In this document: positions 1 to 8,958 of the stretch, piece after piece
Numbering within the stretch: position 1 is the first letter of the stretch
Layout: each line of letters opens with the position of its first letter
Assembly (NCBI RefSeq): GCF_002332255.1
Contig: NZ_NRGW01000001.1
Coordinates: 2,480,001 to 2,544,000 of the forward strand
Origin: Halomonas sp. JB37
GTDB taxonomy: Bacteria; Pseudomonadota; Gammaproteobacteria; Pseudomonadales; Halomonadaceae
DNA: 64,000 nucleotides
Reading direction: 5' to 3'
Position numbers and translations under genes: made by a program
Notes under the pieces: model-generated
What the model was told of the DNA's origin: nothing
Databases searched by the model: none
What the model saw: only the letters and a program-made list of their open reading frames with translations

Positions 1-2036
1 TCTTCGCCACCTCCGATAAACTTAAACGCTCCATTCCTGGGCGCATTATCGGGGTGTCTAAAGATAGCCGTGGCAATACGGCGCTGCGCATGGCGATGCA
101 AACGCGCGAGCAGCATATTCGTCGTGAAAAAGCGACGTCTAACATTTGTACTGCACAGGCGTTGCTGGCCAATATCGCCGGTTTCTACGCCACCTATCAC
201 GGCGCTGAAGGCCTACGTAAGATTGCTGGTCGCGTTCACCGCCTGGCAACGTTACTTGCCGAAGGTCTCAAGCAAGCCGGCTTATCGCTCGCCCATGACA
301 GCTGGTTTGATACGCTGTGCTTAACCGGTGTGGACGCAGGCAAGATTCATGGCCGCGCCATGACCCACGACATTAATCTACATTACTTTGCCAATGGCGA
401 TGTGAGCATCAGCCTGGATGAAACCACCACAGCTCACGACATCGCGACGCTGTTTGACGTTTTACTTGGCGATGAACACGGCCTGTCTGTCGCGGTACTG
501 GACGAGCAGGTCATCTCAAGCGGCACATCGGGCATTCCCTCTAGCTGCCAGCGTGAAAGCGATTTTTTGATCCACCCAACCTTTAGCCGCTACCGCAGTG
601 AAACGGAAATGCTGCGCTACTTAAAGCGCCTTGAGAATAAGGATCTATCGTTAGCACACGCGATGATCCCGCTCGGCTCCTGCACCATGAAGCTTAACGC
701 CACCAGCGAAATGATACCCGTCTCCTGGCCATCGTTTGCGCACCTGCATCCCTTTGCGCCTCGCGATCAAGTCGCCGGCTACCATCAGATGATCGACGAA
801 CTCTCGGCTTTTCTGGTCGAAGTGACCGGTTACGATCATCTTTCGATGCAGCCAAACTCCGGTGCACAGGGCGAATATGCCGGATTAGTAGCCATTCGTC
901 GTTATCAGGCCGCTCAGGGTGAAAGCCATCGCGATGTCTGCTTAATTCCTAGCTCTGCCCACGGCACCAACCCTGCCTCAGCGGCCATGGTGCAGATGAA
1001 GGTGGTGGTGGTTGAATGCGACCAAAACGGCAACATTGATATGGCGGACCTGCGCGCTAAAGCCGAGCAACACCGCGACCAGCTATCAGCCATTATGCTG
1101 ACCTACCCTTCTACGCACGGCGTGTTTGAAACGAGCGTGCGGGAAGCCTGCGACGTTGTTCATGACAATGGTGGCCAGGTGTATATCGATGGCGCCAACA
1201 TGAATGCCCAAGTAGGTTTAACGCGACCCGGTGATTTTGGTGGCGATGTTTCCCACCTCAACCTGCATAAAACCTTCTGTATTCCTCACGGTGGCGGCGG
1301 CCCGGGCATGGGGCCTATTGGCGTTAAAGCGCACCTTGCGCCCTATGTCTCTAACCACGTCGTAACGCCCATCAGCGGCGTCAATGCTGATAGCGGCGCC
1401 GTCTCCGCGGCAGCCTTCGGCAGCGCGTCCATTCTGCCTATTTCCTGGGCTTACATTAAGATGATGGGCGCTCGCGGGCTGCGGGAAGCAACCGAGCTTG
1501 CCATCCTCAACGCCAACTACATTGCCAAGCGCTTAGAAACATCCTTTCCTATTCTTTATCGCGGAAAGAATGGCACAGTGGCACACGAATGCATCATTGA
1601 TATTCGTCCGCTTAAAGGCGCCTCTGGGATTAGCGAAGAAGATATCGCTAAGCGCTTAATGGACTATGGCTTCCACGCGCCGACTATGTCCTTCCCGGTG
1701 CCTGGCACGCTGATGATTGAACCGACTGAGTCTGAGTCGCTGTATGAAATCGACCGTTTCTGCGATGCGATGATTGCTATTCGGGAAGAGATTGCGCGTG
1801 TCGAGCGTGGCGAGTGGCCGCTGGATAACAACCCGCTCGTGAATGCACCGCATACTCAGGCGGATCTTATGGATAACGACTGGCAGCGGCCCTATGACCG
1901 CCAGCTAGCGGCGTTCCCAACGCCAGCTGTCCAAGCGTCTAAATACTGGCCCGCCGTTAACCGCGTCGACAATGTCTTTGGCGATCGTCAGTTGATTTGC
2001 TCTTGCCCAAGCATCGACGAATACCGCAACTCCTAA
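1..2036 (+). CDS. gcvP: Glycine dehydrogenase (decarboxylating), P-protein, C-terminal part
   Basis: P-protein of the glycine cleavage system, the PLP enzyme that decarboxylates glycine and passes the aminomethyl group to the lipoyl H-protein. The gene enters the window from the left; the frame is open from base 3, so the N-terminal third is missing. The PLP-binding lysine lies in [18 protein letters not shown] (Lys codon 1269-1271), followed by the glycine-rich loop. The motif [11 protein letters not shown] near base 130 is typical of the family. The C-terminus is complete, ending in a stop at 2034-2036. It converges on a LysR gene 10 bp away, and its terminator lies inside that gene's 3' end. 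No gcvT or gcvH is visible because the window is cut. Confidence 0.97.
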   Translation, partial: FATSDKLKRSIPGRIIGVSKDSRGNTALRMAMQTREQHIRREKATSNICTAQALLANIAGFYATYHGAEGLRKIAGRVHRLATLLAEGLKQAGLSLAHDSWFDTLCLTGVDAGKIHGRAMTHDINLHYFANGDVSISLDETTTAHDIATLFDVLLGDEHGLSVAVLDEQVISSGTSGIPSSCQRESDFLIHPTFSRYRSETEMLRYLKRLENKDLSLAHAMIPLGSCTMKLNATSEMIPVSWPSFAHLHPFAPRDQVAGYHQMIDELSAFLVEVTGYDHLSMQPNSGAQGEYAGLVAIRRYQAAQGESHRDVCLIPSSAHGTNPASAAMVQMKVVVVECDQNGNIDMADLRAKAEQHRDQLSAIMLTYPSTHGVFETSVREACDVVHDNGGQVYIDGANMNAQVGLTRPGDFGGDVSHLNLHKTFCIPHGGGGPGMGPIGVKAHLAPYVSNHVVTPISGVNADSGAVSAAAFGSASILPISWAYIKMMGARGLREATELAILNANYIAKRLETSFPILYRGKNGTVAHECIIDIRPLKGASGISEEDIAKRLMDYGFHAPTMSFPVPGTLMIEPTESESLYEIDRFCDAMIAIREEIARVERGEWPLDNNPLVNAPHTQADLMDNDWQRPYDRQLAAFPTPAVQASKYWPAVNRVDNVFGDRQLICSCPSIDEYRNS

Positions 2037-2046
2037 CGTCGATTAA

Positions 2047-2973
2047 TCACAACGCCTCTGCTGCCGAGATATTCAACGGCAACAGGGGCGTTTTTTCTTG
2101 CAGGCGCTGAGCATGAAATCCGTTCAAAAGCTTCTCATAGCGCTTTGGCAAAACGGAGTCACGCCGACGTAATAGATACAGCACTTCATTGACCGCATTT
2201 GGCAAATTAAGCTCTTTAACCTGACGCTGCCAAGGCGAAGTTTCTAGTACCAGCCGCGATACCACCGTAAAACCCAGCCCCCTGGCGACCGCGTCTAACA
2301 CCATGCTCACTTCATTGGTAAAACCCTGATGCCGGAAATGCGTCATCGAACGAAACTCATCCGGATAATTTGCGCGCAGCAGCGCGTTAGCATGGTTGAT
2401 GCCATCGTAATAATTCAGAAAGCCAATACCCATTAAATCTGACAAGGTGCTGCCAGCAAAATCAGCGGGTACGACTAAGCACAGCGGCTCCTGGTGCCAA
2501 AGCGAGCAATCAAGCTCAGAATGGCTCATCGCCTCCGTCACAATGCCTATGTCGTAACGCCCATCAAGAAGGTCATTCACAATTTCATGGTTAAAGGCAA
2601 AGCTATAATTGACCGTTAAGTTAGGATGCATTTGCTGCTGCCCTAAGATAAACGGATAAAACATCAGACCGACACTTCCAGGGGATGCTATCCGGCAATC
2701 GCCGCTGTCTAAAGAGTCATCGTCCAGACCATGGCGGAACTGCTCGTGATCGGCAAACAGCTTCAAAGCATAGTCGTAGGCTCGGCGGCCCGTTTCGGTG
2801 AGCGTAAAGCTACGCCCCTTGCGTTCCAGCAGCTCTTTATTTAAGTATCGTTCCAACTTGCGGACATGCTGGCTTACGCCAGGCTGAGTCATTTCTAAAC
2901 GATGCGCGGTGCGTGTAAAACTCCCTGTTTCTACAAGCGTGATAAAGGTACGAAAATACTGGGCATTAAACAT
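2047..2973 (-). CDS. LysR-family transcriptional regulator
   Basis: Protein of 308 residues from the ATG at 2973; nine more residues are open upstream, but MFNAQYFRTF is the usual LysR beginning. The N-terminal winged helix-turn-helix is clear: FRTFITLVETGSFTRTAHRL, then QPGVSQHVRKLE. The rest is a periplasmic-binding-protein-like effector domain, for example YDIGIVTEAM and LCLVVPADF. It is transcribed away from ppnN, with a 268 bp AT-rich intergenic region that is the obvious place for its operator. LysR proteins often regulate a divergent neighbour, so ppnN is a possible target, but no T-N11-A box was established. The ligand is unknown. Confidence 0.9.
   Translation of the reverse strand: MFNAQYFRTFITLVETGSFTRTAHRLEMTQPGVSQHVRKLERYLNKELLERKGRSFTLTETGRRAYDYALKLFADHEQFRHGLDDDSLDSGDCRIASPGSVGLMFYPFILGQQQMHPNLTVNYSFAFNHEIVNDLLDGRYDIGIVTEAMSHSELDCSLWHQEPLCLVVPADFAGSTLSDLMGIGFLNYYDGINHANALLRANYPDEFRSMTHFRHQGFTNEVSMVLDAVARGLGFTVVSRLVLETSPWQRQVKELNLPNAVNEVLYLLRRRDSVLPKRYEKLLNGFHAQRLQEKTPLLPLNISAAEAL
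2051..2096 (+). terminator. Rho-independent terminator of gcvP, inside the 3' end of the LysR gene
   Basis: AACGCCTCTGCTGCCG at 2051-2066 pairs with CGGCAACAGGGGCGTT at 2077-2092, with two G-U-type mismatches, and is followed by a run of T. It ends transcription of gcvP. It is encoded within the last codons of the convergent LysR gene, so the hairpin is also protein-coding on the other strand. Confidence 0.8.
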
Positions 2974-3112
2974 AGTTAATCGCCATGGCCTTGGGAACAT
3001 TCTTTTGGAGCAGTTTTTGGGAACAGCTTTTTTGAGACAATTTCTACAAGGCAGTGTTTAAAAAAATCTATAAAACGGCCTTTACGAAACAGTCTTACTA
3101 AGCAAAAGGCTC

Positions 3113-3144
3113 TTTAGTCGCCATCACTTTATAACGCTTATAAT
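3113..3144 (+). promoter_or_regulatory. Possible sigma70 promoter of ppnN
   Basis: A perfect -10 hexamer TATAAT lies at 3139-3144 in the LysR/ppnN intergenic region. No good -35 box is present; TTTAGT at 3113-3118 is the nearest candidate, with a long spacing of 20. The preceding 100 bp are rich in A/T runs. Confidence 0.4.
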
Positions 3145-3241
3145 AGCACAGCTGCGATACGCTCCCGTTGCGCTGTACCCACTGCTTGAGCGTGATAGTA
3201 TGCATAAAGCAGTTATCAAACGATCATGGACAGCCTCACTA

Positions 3242-4624
3242 ATGACCGCAAACGTTCAACCTCGCGCGACCCTTTCGAGCATCATTTCCCCCGAGGGAAG
3301 CCTCGAAGTACTTTCTCAACATGAAGTAAATCGACTCCATAGCACGTCTCAAAACGGTCTGCATGACCTGCTAAGACGCTGTGCACTGGCAGTGCTGAAT
3401 TGCGGTAACCCCACCGACGATAGCCTCGCTATTTTAGAAGCCTACAAAGATTTCGATATTGAGGTATTGCAACAAGATCGCGGCATTCGCCTAAAACTGA
3501 CTAACGCACCAGCAGAAGCATTTGTCGACGGCCGCATGATTCGTGGCATTCGTGAACATCTTTCGTCGATCATTCGCGATATTGTGTACGTTTATAATGA
3601 GATTCAGCACCATGACCGCTTTGACCTAAGTACAGGGGAAGGCACCACTAATGCGGTTTTTCATATCCTGCGCAAAGCAGGCACGCTGAAGCCCGGTCGT
3701 GACCCAAGTCTCGTCGTCTGCTGGGGCGGCCACTCCATTTCACGGGAAGAGTACGAATACACTAAAGATGTCGGTTACCACCTAGGCCTACGCGATTTAG
3801 ATATTTGTACCGGCTGCGGGCCTGGCGCCATGAAAGGGCCAATGAAAGGCGCGAACGTCGCCCATGCGAAACAGCGACGCAAAGAAGGCCGTTATTTAGG
3901 CATTTCAGAGCCCGGCATAATCGCGGCCGAAGCGCCTAACCCTATCGTCAATGAATTAGTCGTTATGCCGGATATTGAAAAGCGCTTAGAGGCCTTTGTG
4001 CGTTTAGGGCATGGCATCATCGTTTTCCCTGGCGGCGTGGGTACCGCAGAGGAGATTCTCTATTTGCTAGGCATTTTGCTGCATCCCAGCAACAAAGACA
4101 TTCCTTTCCCGTTAATTTTTAGCGGCCCTGCTGATTCGGCAGCCTACTTCCAAAAAATAGACGAGTTTTTAGTCTATACCCTTGGCGAAGATATTCGTCG
4201 CTACTACACCATCATTACCGGTGATCCGGTAGCCGTTGCGCGTAGCATGCGTCAAGGTATCGATGAGATCGCTGAATTCCGGCGCGCGCATCAGGACGCT
4301 TTCTACTACAACTGGCGCCTGACGATTGCACGTGACTTTCAAGCGCCCTTTGAACCGACCCATGAAGCAATGCGCGCTCTGGCACTGCATCGCCAACAGC
4401 CTACTCACGAGCTGGCGGCTAATCTCCGCCGCGCTTTTTCAGGGATTGTCGCTGGCAACGTAAAAGAACCCGGTATTCGTGCAATTAAAGCCCATGGCCC
4501 CTTCGAGCTGACGGCTGAACCTGAGTTGATGCACCGCCTAGATGAGCTATTAACCTCCTTCGTCGCTCAGGGCCGTATGAAACTTGATGGGCAGCCCTAC
4601 ACGCCCTGCTATGTGTTGAAATAG
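3242..4624 (+). CDS. ppnN: Pyrimidine/purine nucleotide 5'-monophosphate nucleosidase PpnN
   Basis: Homologue of E. coli PpnN (YgdH), which hydrolyses nucleoside monophosphates to the free base and ribose 5-phosphate and is stimulated by (p)ppGpp. The ATG at 3242 gives 460 residues against 454 in E. coli; an earlier in-frame ATG at 3200 would add 14 residues that do not look conserved. The N-terminal domain carries SPEGSLEVLSQHEVNRL and FVDGRMIRGIREHL. The central Rossmann/LOG-type domain has VVCWGGHSI, CTGCGPGAMKGPMKGA and FPGGVGTAEEILYLLGILL. The C-terminal part RRAFSGIVAGNVKEPGIRAI is also highly conserved. It is a single-gene unit followed by a strong terminator. Confidence 0.95.
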   Translation: MTANVQPRATLSSIISPEGSLEVLSQHEVNRLHSTSQNGLHDLLRRCALAVLNCGNPTDDSLAILEAYKDFDIEVLQQDRGIRLKLTNAPAEAFVDGRMIRGIREHLSSIIRDIVYVYNEIQHHDRFDLSTGEGTTNAVFHILRKAGTLKPGRDPSLVVCWGGHSISREEYEYTKDVGYHLGLRDLDICTGCGPGAMKGPMKGANVAHAKQRRKEGRYLGISEPGIIAAEAPNPIVNELVVMPDIEKRLEAFVRLGHGIIVFPGGVGTAEEILYLLGILLHPSNKDIPFPLIFSGPADSAAYFQKIDEFLVYTLGEDIRRYYTIITGDPVAVARSMRQGIDEIAEFRRAHQDAFYYNWRLTIARDFQAPFEPTHEAMRALALHRQQPTHELAANLRRAFSGIVAGNVKEPGIRAIKAHGPFELTAEPELMHRLDELLTSFVAQGRMKLDGQPYTPCYVLK

Positions 4625-4660
4625 CCGAACGTGTAATCAAATTGCCGCCTACTCACCATT

Positions 4661-4690
4661 CAGCCGCCTAGGTAAGGCGGCTGACTTTTT
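4661..4690 (+). terminator. Rho-independent terminator of ppnN
   Basis: Perfect 9-bp stem CAGCCGCCT (4661-4669) with AGGCGGCTG (4675-4683), loop AGGTA-type of five bases, then a T5 run at 4686-4690. Confidence 0.9.
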
Positions 4691-4710
4691 AGCAATCACC
4701 GGACCCGCCC

Positions 4711-5442
4711 ATGCTAATTGCGTTTATTACGTTGTTGATTGCTGGAATCGTCAAAGGCGCGATAGGGTCAGGTGTCCCGGTTATTGTCGTACCTATTCTC
4801 ACGATGCTTTACGACGTGCAGCTCGCTATCGCGATTCTGATTGCACCTAACCTGTTTAGTAACGCCTTACAGATATGGCAATACCGTCATGATTTATTGC
4901 CACTGCGCTTTTTAGCCGTTTTTTCTATCGCCGGCGGCCTGGGCATCCTATTGGGAACTTGGGGGCTCGTAATATTATCGCCCGACATGCTGTCACTCGG
5001 CGTGGCTTGTGCGATTGTCTTGTATCTGGTTATTAAATTAACCAGGCGCCATTTTACGCTCTCTTTTGAAACGGCTAAACGCGTGGTTATTCCTGCAGGG
5101 CTAATGGCAGGTATTCTTCAAGGAGCAGCAGGCATGTCGGCACCGGCTTCGGTGACTTTTCTTAATGCGATGCAGCTCGAACGACGCGTATTTATTGGTT
5201 CAATATCGGTTTTCTTTGTTGCGATTACCAGCGTTCAAATGCCGGCACTCATTGCCACTGGCATTCTCACATGGGAGCGCTTCCTGCTCAGCATGGCCGC
5301 CTTGATGGTGTTGCTAATTACCATGCCGTTTGGCGCAAGCTTAGGCAAACGTCTACCTCACCGCTGGTTCGACAACCTTATCATGCTGCTTCTTGCCACC
5401 ATCGCATGCAAAATTTTTGTAGATACCTTGTTCATCCGATAG
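4711..5442 (+). CDS. Sulfite exporter TauE/SafE family membrane protein
   Basis: Integral membrane protein of 243 residues with about eight hydrophobic segments and a duplicated layout, as in the TauE/SafE family (DUF81). The family start signature is visible as GIVKGAIGSGVPVIVVPIL, and the second repeat as GLMAGILQGAAGMSAPASVTFLNAM. Members export or take up small anions such as sulfite, sulfoacetate or other organosulfonates, but the substrate cannot be told from sequence. The gene lies alone, 20 bp past the ppnN terminator, and no sulfonate-degradation genes are nearby. The Shine-Dalgarno sequence is weak. Confidence 0.88.
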   Translation: MLIAFITLLIAGIVKGAIGSGVPVIVVPILTMLYDVQLAIAILIAPNLFSNALQIWQYRHDLLPLRFLAVFSIAGGLGILLGTWGLVILSPDMLSLGVACAIVLYLVIKLTRRHFTLSFETAKRVVIPAGLMAGILQGAAGMSAPASVTFLNAMQLERRVFIGSISVFFVAITSVQMPALIATGILTWERFLLSMAALMVLLITMPFGASLGKRLPHRWFDNLIMLLLATIACKIFVDTLFIR

Positions 5443-5554
5443 TACCAACGCTGGGCATTCAGGCATGCAGGGGAACCAATTTATAAAAATCAGCCCTAAC
5501 GTAATGACTTAAAGAGCGTACGACTCACTCATTAACTGCTGAAAGGAATTCACA

Positions 5555-5755
5555 ATGCCGATGATTGACCAACTTAATAGTGGCAAAACGAAAGACTTCG
5601 CAAAACATTGCTATGAAAGCAGCTCGACAGACAAACTTCGTAATGCTGTTGAAGGCCAGCCAGATCAAGCAGAAATGGCCCATTGGGGTCTTAGCGAAGG
5701 TGAATGGAAAGAGGCAATGGCCGCAGCGTTAGCGGATCAAATGGAAGGAAAGTAA
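5555..5755 (+). CDS. Small conserved-looking hypothetical protein, 66 residues
   Basis: Acidic soluble protein of 66 residues starting MPMIDQLNSGKTKDFAKHCY, with tryptophans in HWGLSEGEWKEAM. It has a good Shine-Dalgarno sequence (AAGGAA, spacing about 8) and its own strong terminator, so I take it as a real expressed gene. I do not recognise the family and see no signal peptide or membrane segment. The composition, rich in Ala, Glu and Lys with a helical C-terminal half, would fit a small stress-type protein, but that is only an impression. Confidence 0.7.
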   Translation: MPMIDQLNSGKTKDFAKHCYESSSTDKLRNAVEGQPDQAEMAHWGLSEGEWKEAMAAALADQMEGK

Positions 5756-5781
5756 CGACGCCGTGTAGGCCCTAACCAATC

Positions 5782-5818
5782 AAAAAAAGCGCTACCGGTC
5801 AACCGATAGCGCTTTTTT
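5782..5818. terminator. Bidirectional rho-independent terminator
   Basis: GCGCTACCGG (5789-5798) pairs with CCGATAGCGC (5803-5812) around a TCAA loop. It is flanked by A7 on the left and T6 on the right, so it can stop the small gene on the plus strand and the lipoprotein gene on the minus strand. Confidence 0.9.
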
Positions 5819-5841
5819 ACGTTGTGGCATTTTTTCAGTCG

Positions 5842-6675
5842 CTACTTTTCTGAGGATGCCATGGCATCTCCATATTGATCGCGTAAACGCGCTAGCCTGT
5901 CTATTTCACTAGCCGTCAAATCGGATGAATCCCACAGTGCCTGATCGTCTTGACCGCGCACGCCTTCCACACTAATCGTTAGCGTCGCGCTTTCAGGAAT
6001 CTCCACGTTTCCCCATGGCCCAAACCGGTTGGGTGCAAGGCTTAGCGACTGAGTCTCCCCCGCCTCAATGCCACCGGCAATGATGTAATAGAAGGTTTCA
6101 TCGACCCAGGGCGTTTCCCGGCCTGGACTCATCACAACGCCCCTCAGGGCAAGCTGCGATAAGGCCTGGGCGGTGCCATTGGTCATTTTAAGATCAATAA
6201 CCGGTTCGGGAGCGCCATAAGGACTCTCGCTGATATAAAATCGAGCTTCATCAATGCTAAAACGCGCTAGCTGCTCTTTATCGCTTGCTGCTTTCGCCTG
6301 CTTTTCTTGAAGGCGGGACAATGTTCGAATGGCCTGCTCGCGTTCTCTTGAGCGCCGCTCTCGCAGTATCTCGTCAGCACGCTTAATGACTTCGTCTCCC
6401 GTTAGCCCATGCATTTGAGCATTAGCCAACTCGGCAATCTCAGCGGCATTCATACGTTGCGGATTAAGAATATCGATGCCATCAAAGGTCGCGGTAGCAA
6501 TGATGATCAGCGCTTTATCAAAATCGTTTCGTTTATAAACAGGCAGTGATTCACGCACGTTTTCGACTGAAACGACTGACGCTGGCATGGAGCTAGTATC
6601 GATTTTTGGATCTGAGCAACCAGCTATCACCAACAACGATAGTGATATGGCAGACAGCCTGATAAGGCTCCACAT
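5842..6675 (-). CDS. Predicted lipoprotein, DUF6694-like
   Basis: Protein of 277 residues with a lipoprotein signal peptide: a short hydrophobic stretch ending in VIAGC, so lipidation is expected at the Cys of the lipobox (about residue 19). The next residues, SDPKIDTSS, resemble the start of DUF6694 lipoproteins, but that assignment is tentative. Residues 100-140 are rich in Arg, Glu and Lys (DEILRERRSREREQAIRTL) and probably form a coiled coil. The C-terminal half looks like a beta-sandwich. It is monocistronic, facing the bidirectional terminator. Function unknown; it probably sits on the periplasmic side of an envelope membrane. Confidence 0.75.
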   Translation of the reverse strand: MWSLIRLSAISLSLLVIAGCSDPKIDTSSMPASVVSVENVRESLPVYKRNDFDKALIIIATATFDGIDILNPQRMNAAEIAELANAQMHGLTGDEVIKRADEILRERRSREREQAIRTLSRLQEKQAKAASDKEQLARFSIDEARFYISESPYGAPEPVIDLKMTNGTAQALSQLALRGVVMSPGRETPWVDETFYYIIAGGIEAGETQSLSLAPNRFGPWGNVEIPESATLTISVEGVRGQDDQALWDSSDLTASEIDRLARLRDQYGDAMASSEK

Positions 6676-6884
6676 ACAATCACCTCAAAACAGCAGATAA
6701 AATTGCTGAGGAGCTTAACGGAAAGCGCTACCTACCACTACCCCTTGGCTTTTTTTAGTGAGCCCTTTGCATACTCAAAATAATAGGATTTCTGTTCGAT
6801 TCAAACTCTCCGCCATGGATTTTTCGGCCCTAGCTCAAAGAAGAGGCTTAACTAGGCTGGCCTCACCTGAATAACATTTGTTAT

Positions 6885-8054
6885 TTAAACCGTATTTAAC
6901 GCTTCAGCCGGTCCAAAGTGTTCAAAATGGCGCATTGATGCCGGCACACCTAACCGCTCCAACTCGCGATTGACCAGCACCATAAAGGCATGAGGACCAA
7001 CAAAATAGCAGCGGGCCTCTGGCGTCAAATAATTTGCTAGCAACGCATCGTCGATTCGACCTTGATGATCACCACCCGCCTGATTTTCGTAAATAGTTAC
7101 CGTATTTAGTTGCTCAGGGTAGGACGTGCGCAGCACGGCCAGAGCATCGCCGAACGCGTGATGTTCAATATCTAATGCGGCATGCAAATAGGTGACGTTT
7201 CTGCCTAACTTAAGCGCCTGCTTGGCAATTGGCAGCAAGGGCGTTTGACCAACGCCGCCGCTAATCAGCAGCAGCGGCTCGTTATCACCGGCCAATATCA
7301 ACTCACCGGCGGGAGGCAGCAGCTCAATAGTGTCGCCGATGCTCAACTGGTCATGAAAGTGTCGACTTGCAACACCATGGTCTTCGCGTTTGATGGAAAG
7401 CCGGTAAGAGCGGCCATTGGGTACATCTGAAAGGCTGTAATGCCGATAAACCGACTCCCCGTTGATAAACAGCTTCACACCAATATACTGCCCTGGTAGA
7501 TGGACAGCGACTTCTTTACCGTCTTCAGGTTCTAGAATGAATGAACGAATGACGCTGCTTTCCTGCTTGGTTTGCGCAATCCGAAAACGGCGCGTGCCAC
7601 GCCAGCCCCCGGGCTGCTGTTCAAAGGTGTTATAGCGCTGTTTTTCCATGTCTATCAGGACATCAGCCAGCTCCTGATACAGCCCACTCCACGCATCGGC
7701 TATTTCAGGCGTAACGGCATCCCCAAGCACCTCGCCAATGGCCGCCATTAAGCACTCACCGACAATAGGATACTGATCCGGCTGAATGTCCAAGGCGACA
7801 TGTTTATTGACCACTATTTCTAAGGTTTCACGCGCTTTCTGGGGCGATTGGCGCAGTTGAACATAGGCCAATATCATGCCTGCTAGCGCGCGAGGCTGGC
7901 CGCCATTTTTTTGATGTGTCGAGTTAAATAATGGCTTGACCTGAGGATAGCGCTCAAACATAAGCGGATATAAACGCTGAGCAATGGCGTTGAGATGCTC
8001 AGCCACTACAGGAGCAGTCATTTGAATAATGTCTTCTTGCGCAGGAGTCAACAT
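6885..8054 (-). CDS. hmp: Flavohemoprotein, nitric oxide dioxygenase
   Basis: Converts nitric oxide to nitrate using O2 and NAD(P)H; a cytoplasmic defence against nitrosative stress. The ATG at 8054 is preferred over a GTG at 8060 because GAGGTG lies six bases before it; this gives 389 residues. The N-terminal globin domain has TyrB10 at residue 29 and the proximal haem His at residue 85, the same numbers as E. coli Hmp. The FAD domain carries YRHYSLSD, and the NAD-binding domain carries LISGGVGQTPLLPI and FVGPHAFM. It is transcribed away from nsrR, with an NsrR-type operator just upstream, so repression by NsrR and induction by NO are expected. Confidence 0.97.
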   Translation of the reverse strand: MLTPAQEDIIQMTAPVVAEHLNAIAQRLYPLMFERYPQVKPLFNSTHQKNGGQPRALAGMILAYVQLRQSPQKARETLEIVVNKHVALDIQPDQYPIVGECLMAAIGEVLGDAVTPEIADAWSGLYQELADVLIDMEKQRYNTFEQQPGGWRGTRRFRIAQTKQESSVIRSFILEPEDGKEVAVHLPGQYIGVKLFINGESVYRHYSLSDVPNGRSYRLSIKREDHGVASRHFHDQLSIGDTIELLPPAGELILAGDNEPLLLISGGVGQTPLLPIAKQALKLGRNVTYLHAALDIEHHAFGDALAVLRTSYPEQLNTVTIYENQAGGDHQGRIDDALLANYLTPEARCYFVGPHAFMVLVNRELERLGVPASMRHFEHFGPAEALNTV

Positions 8055-8065
8055 AAGCACCTCAT

Positions 8066-8088
8066 AAGATATATTTTAAATACACCTT
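8066..8088. promoter_or_regulatory. NsrR operator upstream of hmp
   Basis: Near-perfect 11-1-11 inverted repeat: left arm AAGATATATTT (8066-8076), one spacer base, right arm AAATACACCTT (8078-8088). Nine of eleven positions are symmetrical, and the layout is that of the gammaproteobacterial NsrR site. It lies 12 bp upstream of the hmp ATG, overlapping the likely -10 region and adjoining the ribosome binding site. Confidence 0.85.
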
Positions 8089-8107
8089 TAAGATACCAAG
8101 CTTTCCT

Positions 8108-8131
8108 CATGGCGTAAATCATGGCGTAAAC
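8108..8131. repeat. Tandem 12-bp direct repeat in the hmp/nsrR intergenic region
   Basis: CATGGCGTAAAT at 8108-8119 is followed at once by CATGGCGTAAAC at 8120-8131. Two copies differ only in the last base. It sits between the hmp operator and the nsrR promoter. Confidence 0.8.
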
Positions 8132-8146
8132 ATATCGTGAATATCG

Positions 8147-8175
8147 TTTCAGCATGCCTTTGCACGCCGTACAAT
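8147..8175 (+). promoter_or_regulatory. Possible sigma70 promoter of nsrR
   Basis: TTTCAG at 8147-8152 and TACAAT at 8170-8175 are separated by 17 bp. This would start transcription about 20 bp before the nsrR ATG. It is a weak-to-moderate match and untested. Confidence 0.4.
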
Positions 8176-8203
8176 GGAGTTTTTCTTGCGCTGATGGCTT
8201 TCT

Positions 8204-8653
8204 ATGCACCTAACTCGCTATACCGATTACTCAATTCGCGTACTGCTATATCTCGCGGTTAAGGGCGAAGAACGGTCGACGATCAAAGAAATAGCTGAGA
8301 CATTTTTCATTTCAAGCAATCATCTAATGAAAATTGTCCAGGAGCTCAATCAAAAGGGATATCTCACCGCGATACGCGGTAAAAAGGGCGGGCTGCTGCT
8401 TTGCCGGCAGCCAGAAACAATTTCTTTAGGGGCGTTGATTCGCGACACTGAAAGCGAGATGGCGCTGGTCGAGTGTTTTCGTGACGATAACAGCTGTGTA
8501 ATCACGCCCTCATGCCGATTGAGGCCGATATTAGCGGAAGCGCTATCGGCATTTCTTAGCGTATTAGATCAATATACTCTTGCCGACTTATTGCAAGATC
8601 GCTCTCAGCTTGCAACGCTGATGCGGATTCCTGTATTCACTATTAGTGAATAG
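8204..8653 (+). CDS. nsrR: Rrf2-family NO-sensing repressor NsrR
   Basis: Iron-sulfur transcriptional repressor of 149 residues that loses DNA binding when its cluster is nitrosylated. The N-terminal winged helix is typical: HLTRYTDYSIRVLLYLA, then SSNHLMKIVQELNQKGYL and RGKKGGLLL. The three cluster cysteines are at 91, 98 and 104, close to positions 91, 96 and 102 of E. coli NsrR. The spacing and the LTRYTDYSIR start favour NsrR over IscR. Divergence from hmp and the operator between them support the assignment. It ends before a strong bidirectional terminator. Confidence 0.93.
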   Translation: MHLTRYTDYSIRVLLYLAVKGEERSTIKEIAETFFISSNHLMKIVQELNQKGYLTAIRGKKGGLLLCRQPETISLGALIRDTESEMALVECFRDDNSCVITPSCRLRPILAEALSAFLSVLDQYTLADLLQDRSQLATLMRIPVFTISE

Positions 8654-8700
8654 CTAATGGCTGGCCTGATGGACTAGCGGACCACACGAAACACTCAGAC

Positions 8701-8739
8701 AAAAAAACGCCGCTCGGTTTTAACCTAAGCGGCGTTTTT
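8701..8739. terminator. Bidirectional terminator between nsrR and tRNA-Pro
   Basis: ACGCCGCT (8707-8714) pairs with AGCGGCGT (8728-8735); an inner GGTT/AACC stem extends it. A7 on the left and T5 on the right let it serve nsrR on the plus strand and the tRNA on the minus strand. Confidence 0.88.
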
Positions 8740-8748
8740 CAACATATT

Positions 8749-8825
8749 TGGTCGGAGCGACAGGATTCGAACCTGCGACCTTTGCAACCCCATTGCAACG
8801 CGCTACCAAGCTGCGCCACGCTCCG
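8749..8825 (-). tRNA. tRNA-Pro (anticodon GGG)
   Basis: Reading the minus strand, the 77-nt gene starts CGGAGCG, pairs with CGCTCCG at the 3' end and finishes with an encoded CCA (discriminator A). The D arm contains AGCTTGGTAGCGC and the T arm GGTTCGAATCC. The anticodon stem TTGCA/TGCAA closes a seven-base loop ATGGGGT, giving anticodon GGG, which reads CCC and CCU. A weak promoter-like pair, TTTTCA and TAGTAT with 17 bp between, is visible upstream. Confidence 0.96.
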
Positions 8826-8958
8826 CTGTCTTTGTTGGCCTTTACATCTTTGCCTCAAGACGGTGCGTATACTAGCCGGTTCGTGAACAAATGAAAAGAC
8901 CTTATAGCGTTTCTTTTCAAGTATTTGTCACGCCCCACTGTTACCTTTCATACCCTCT

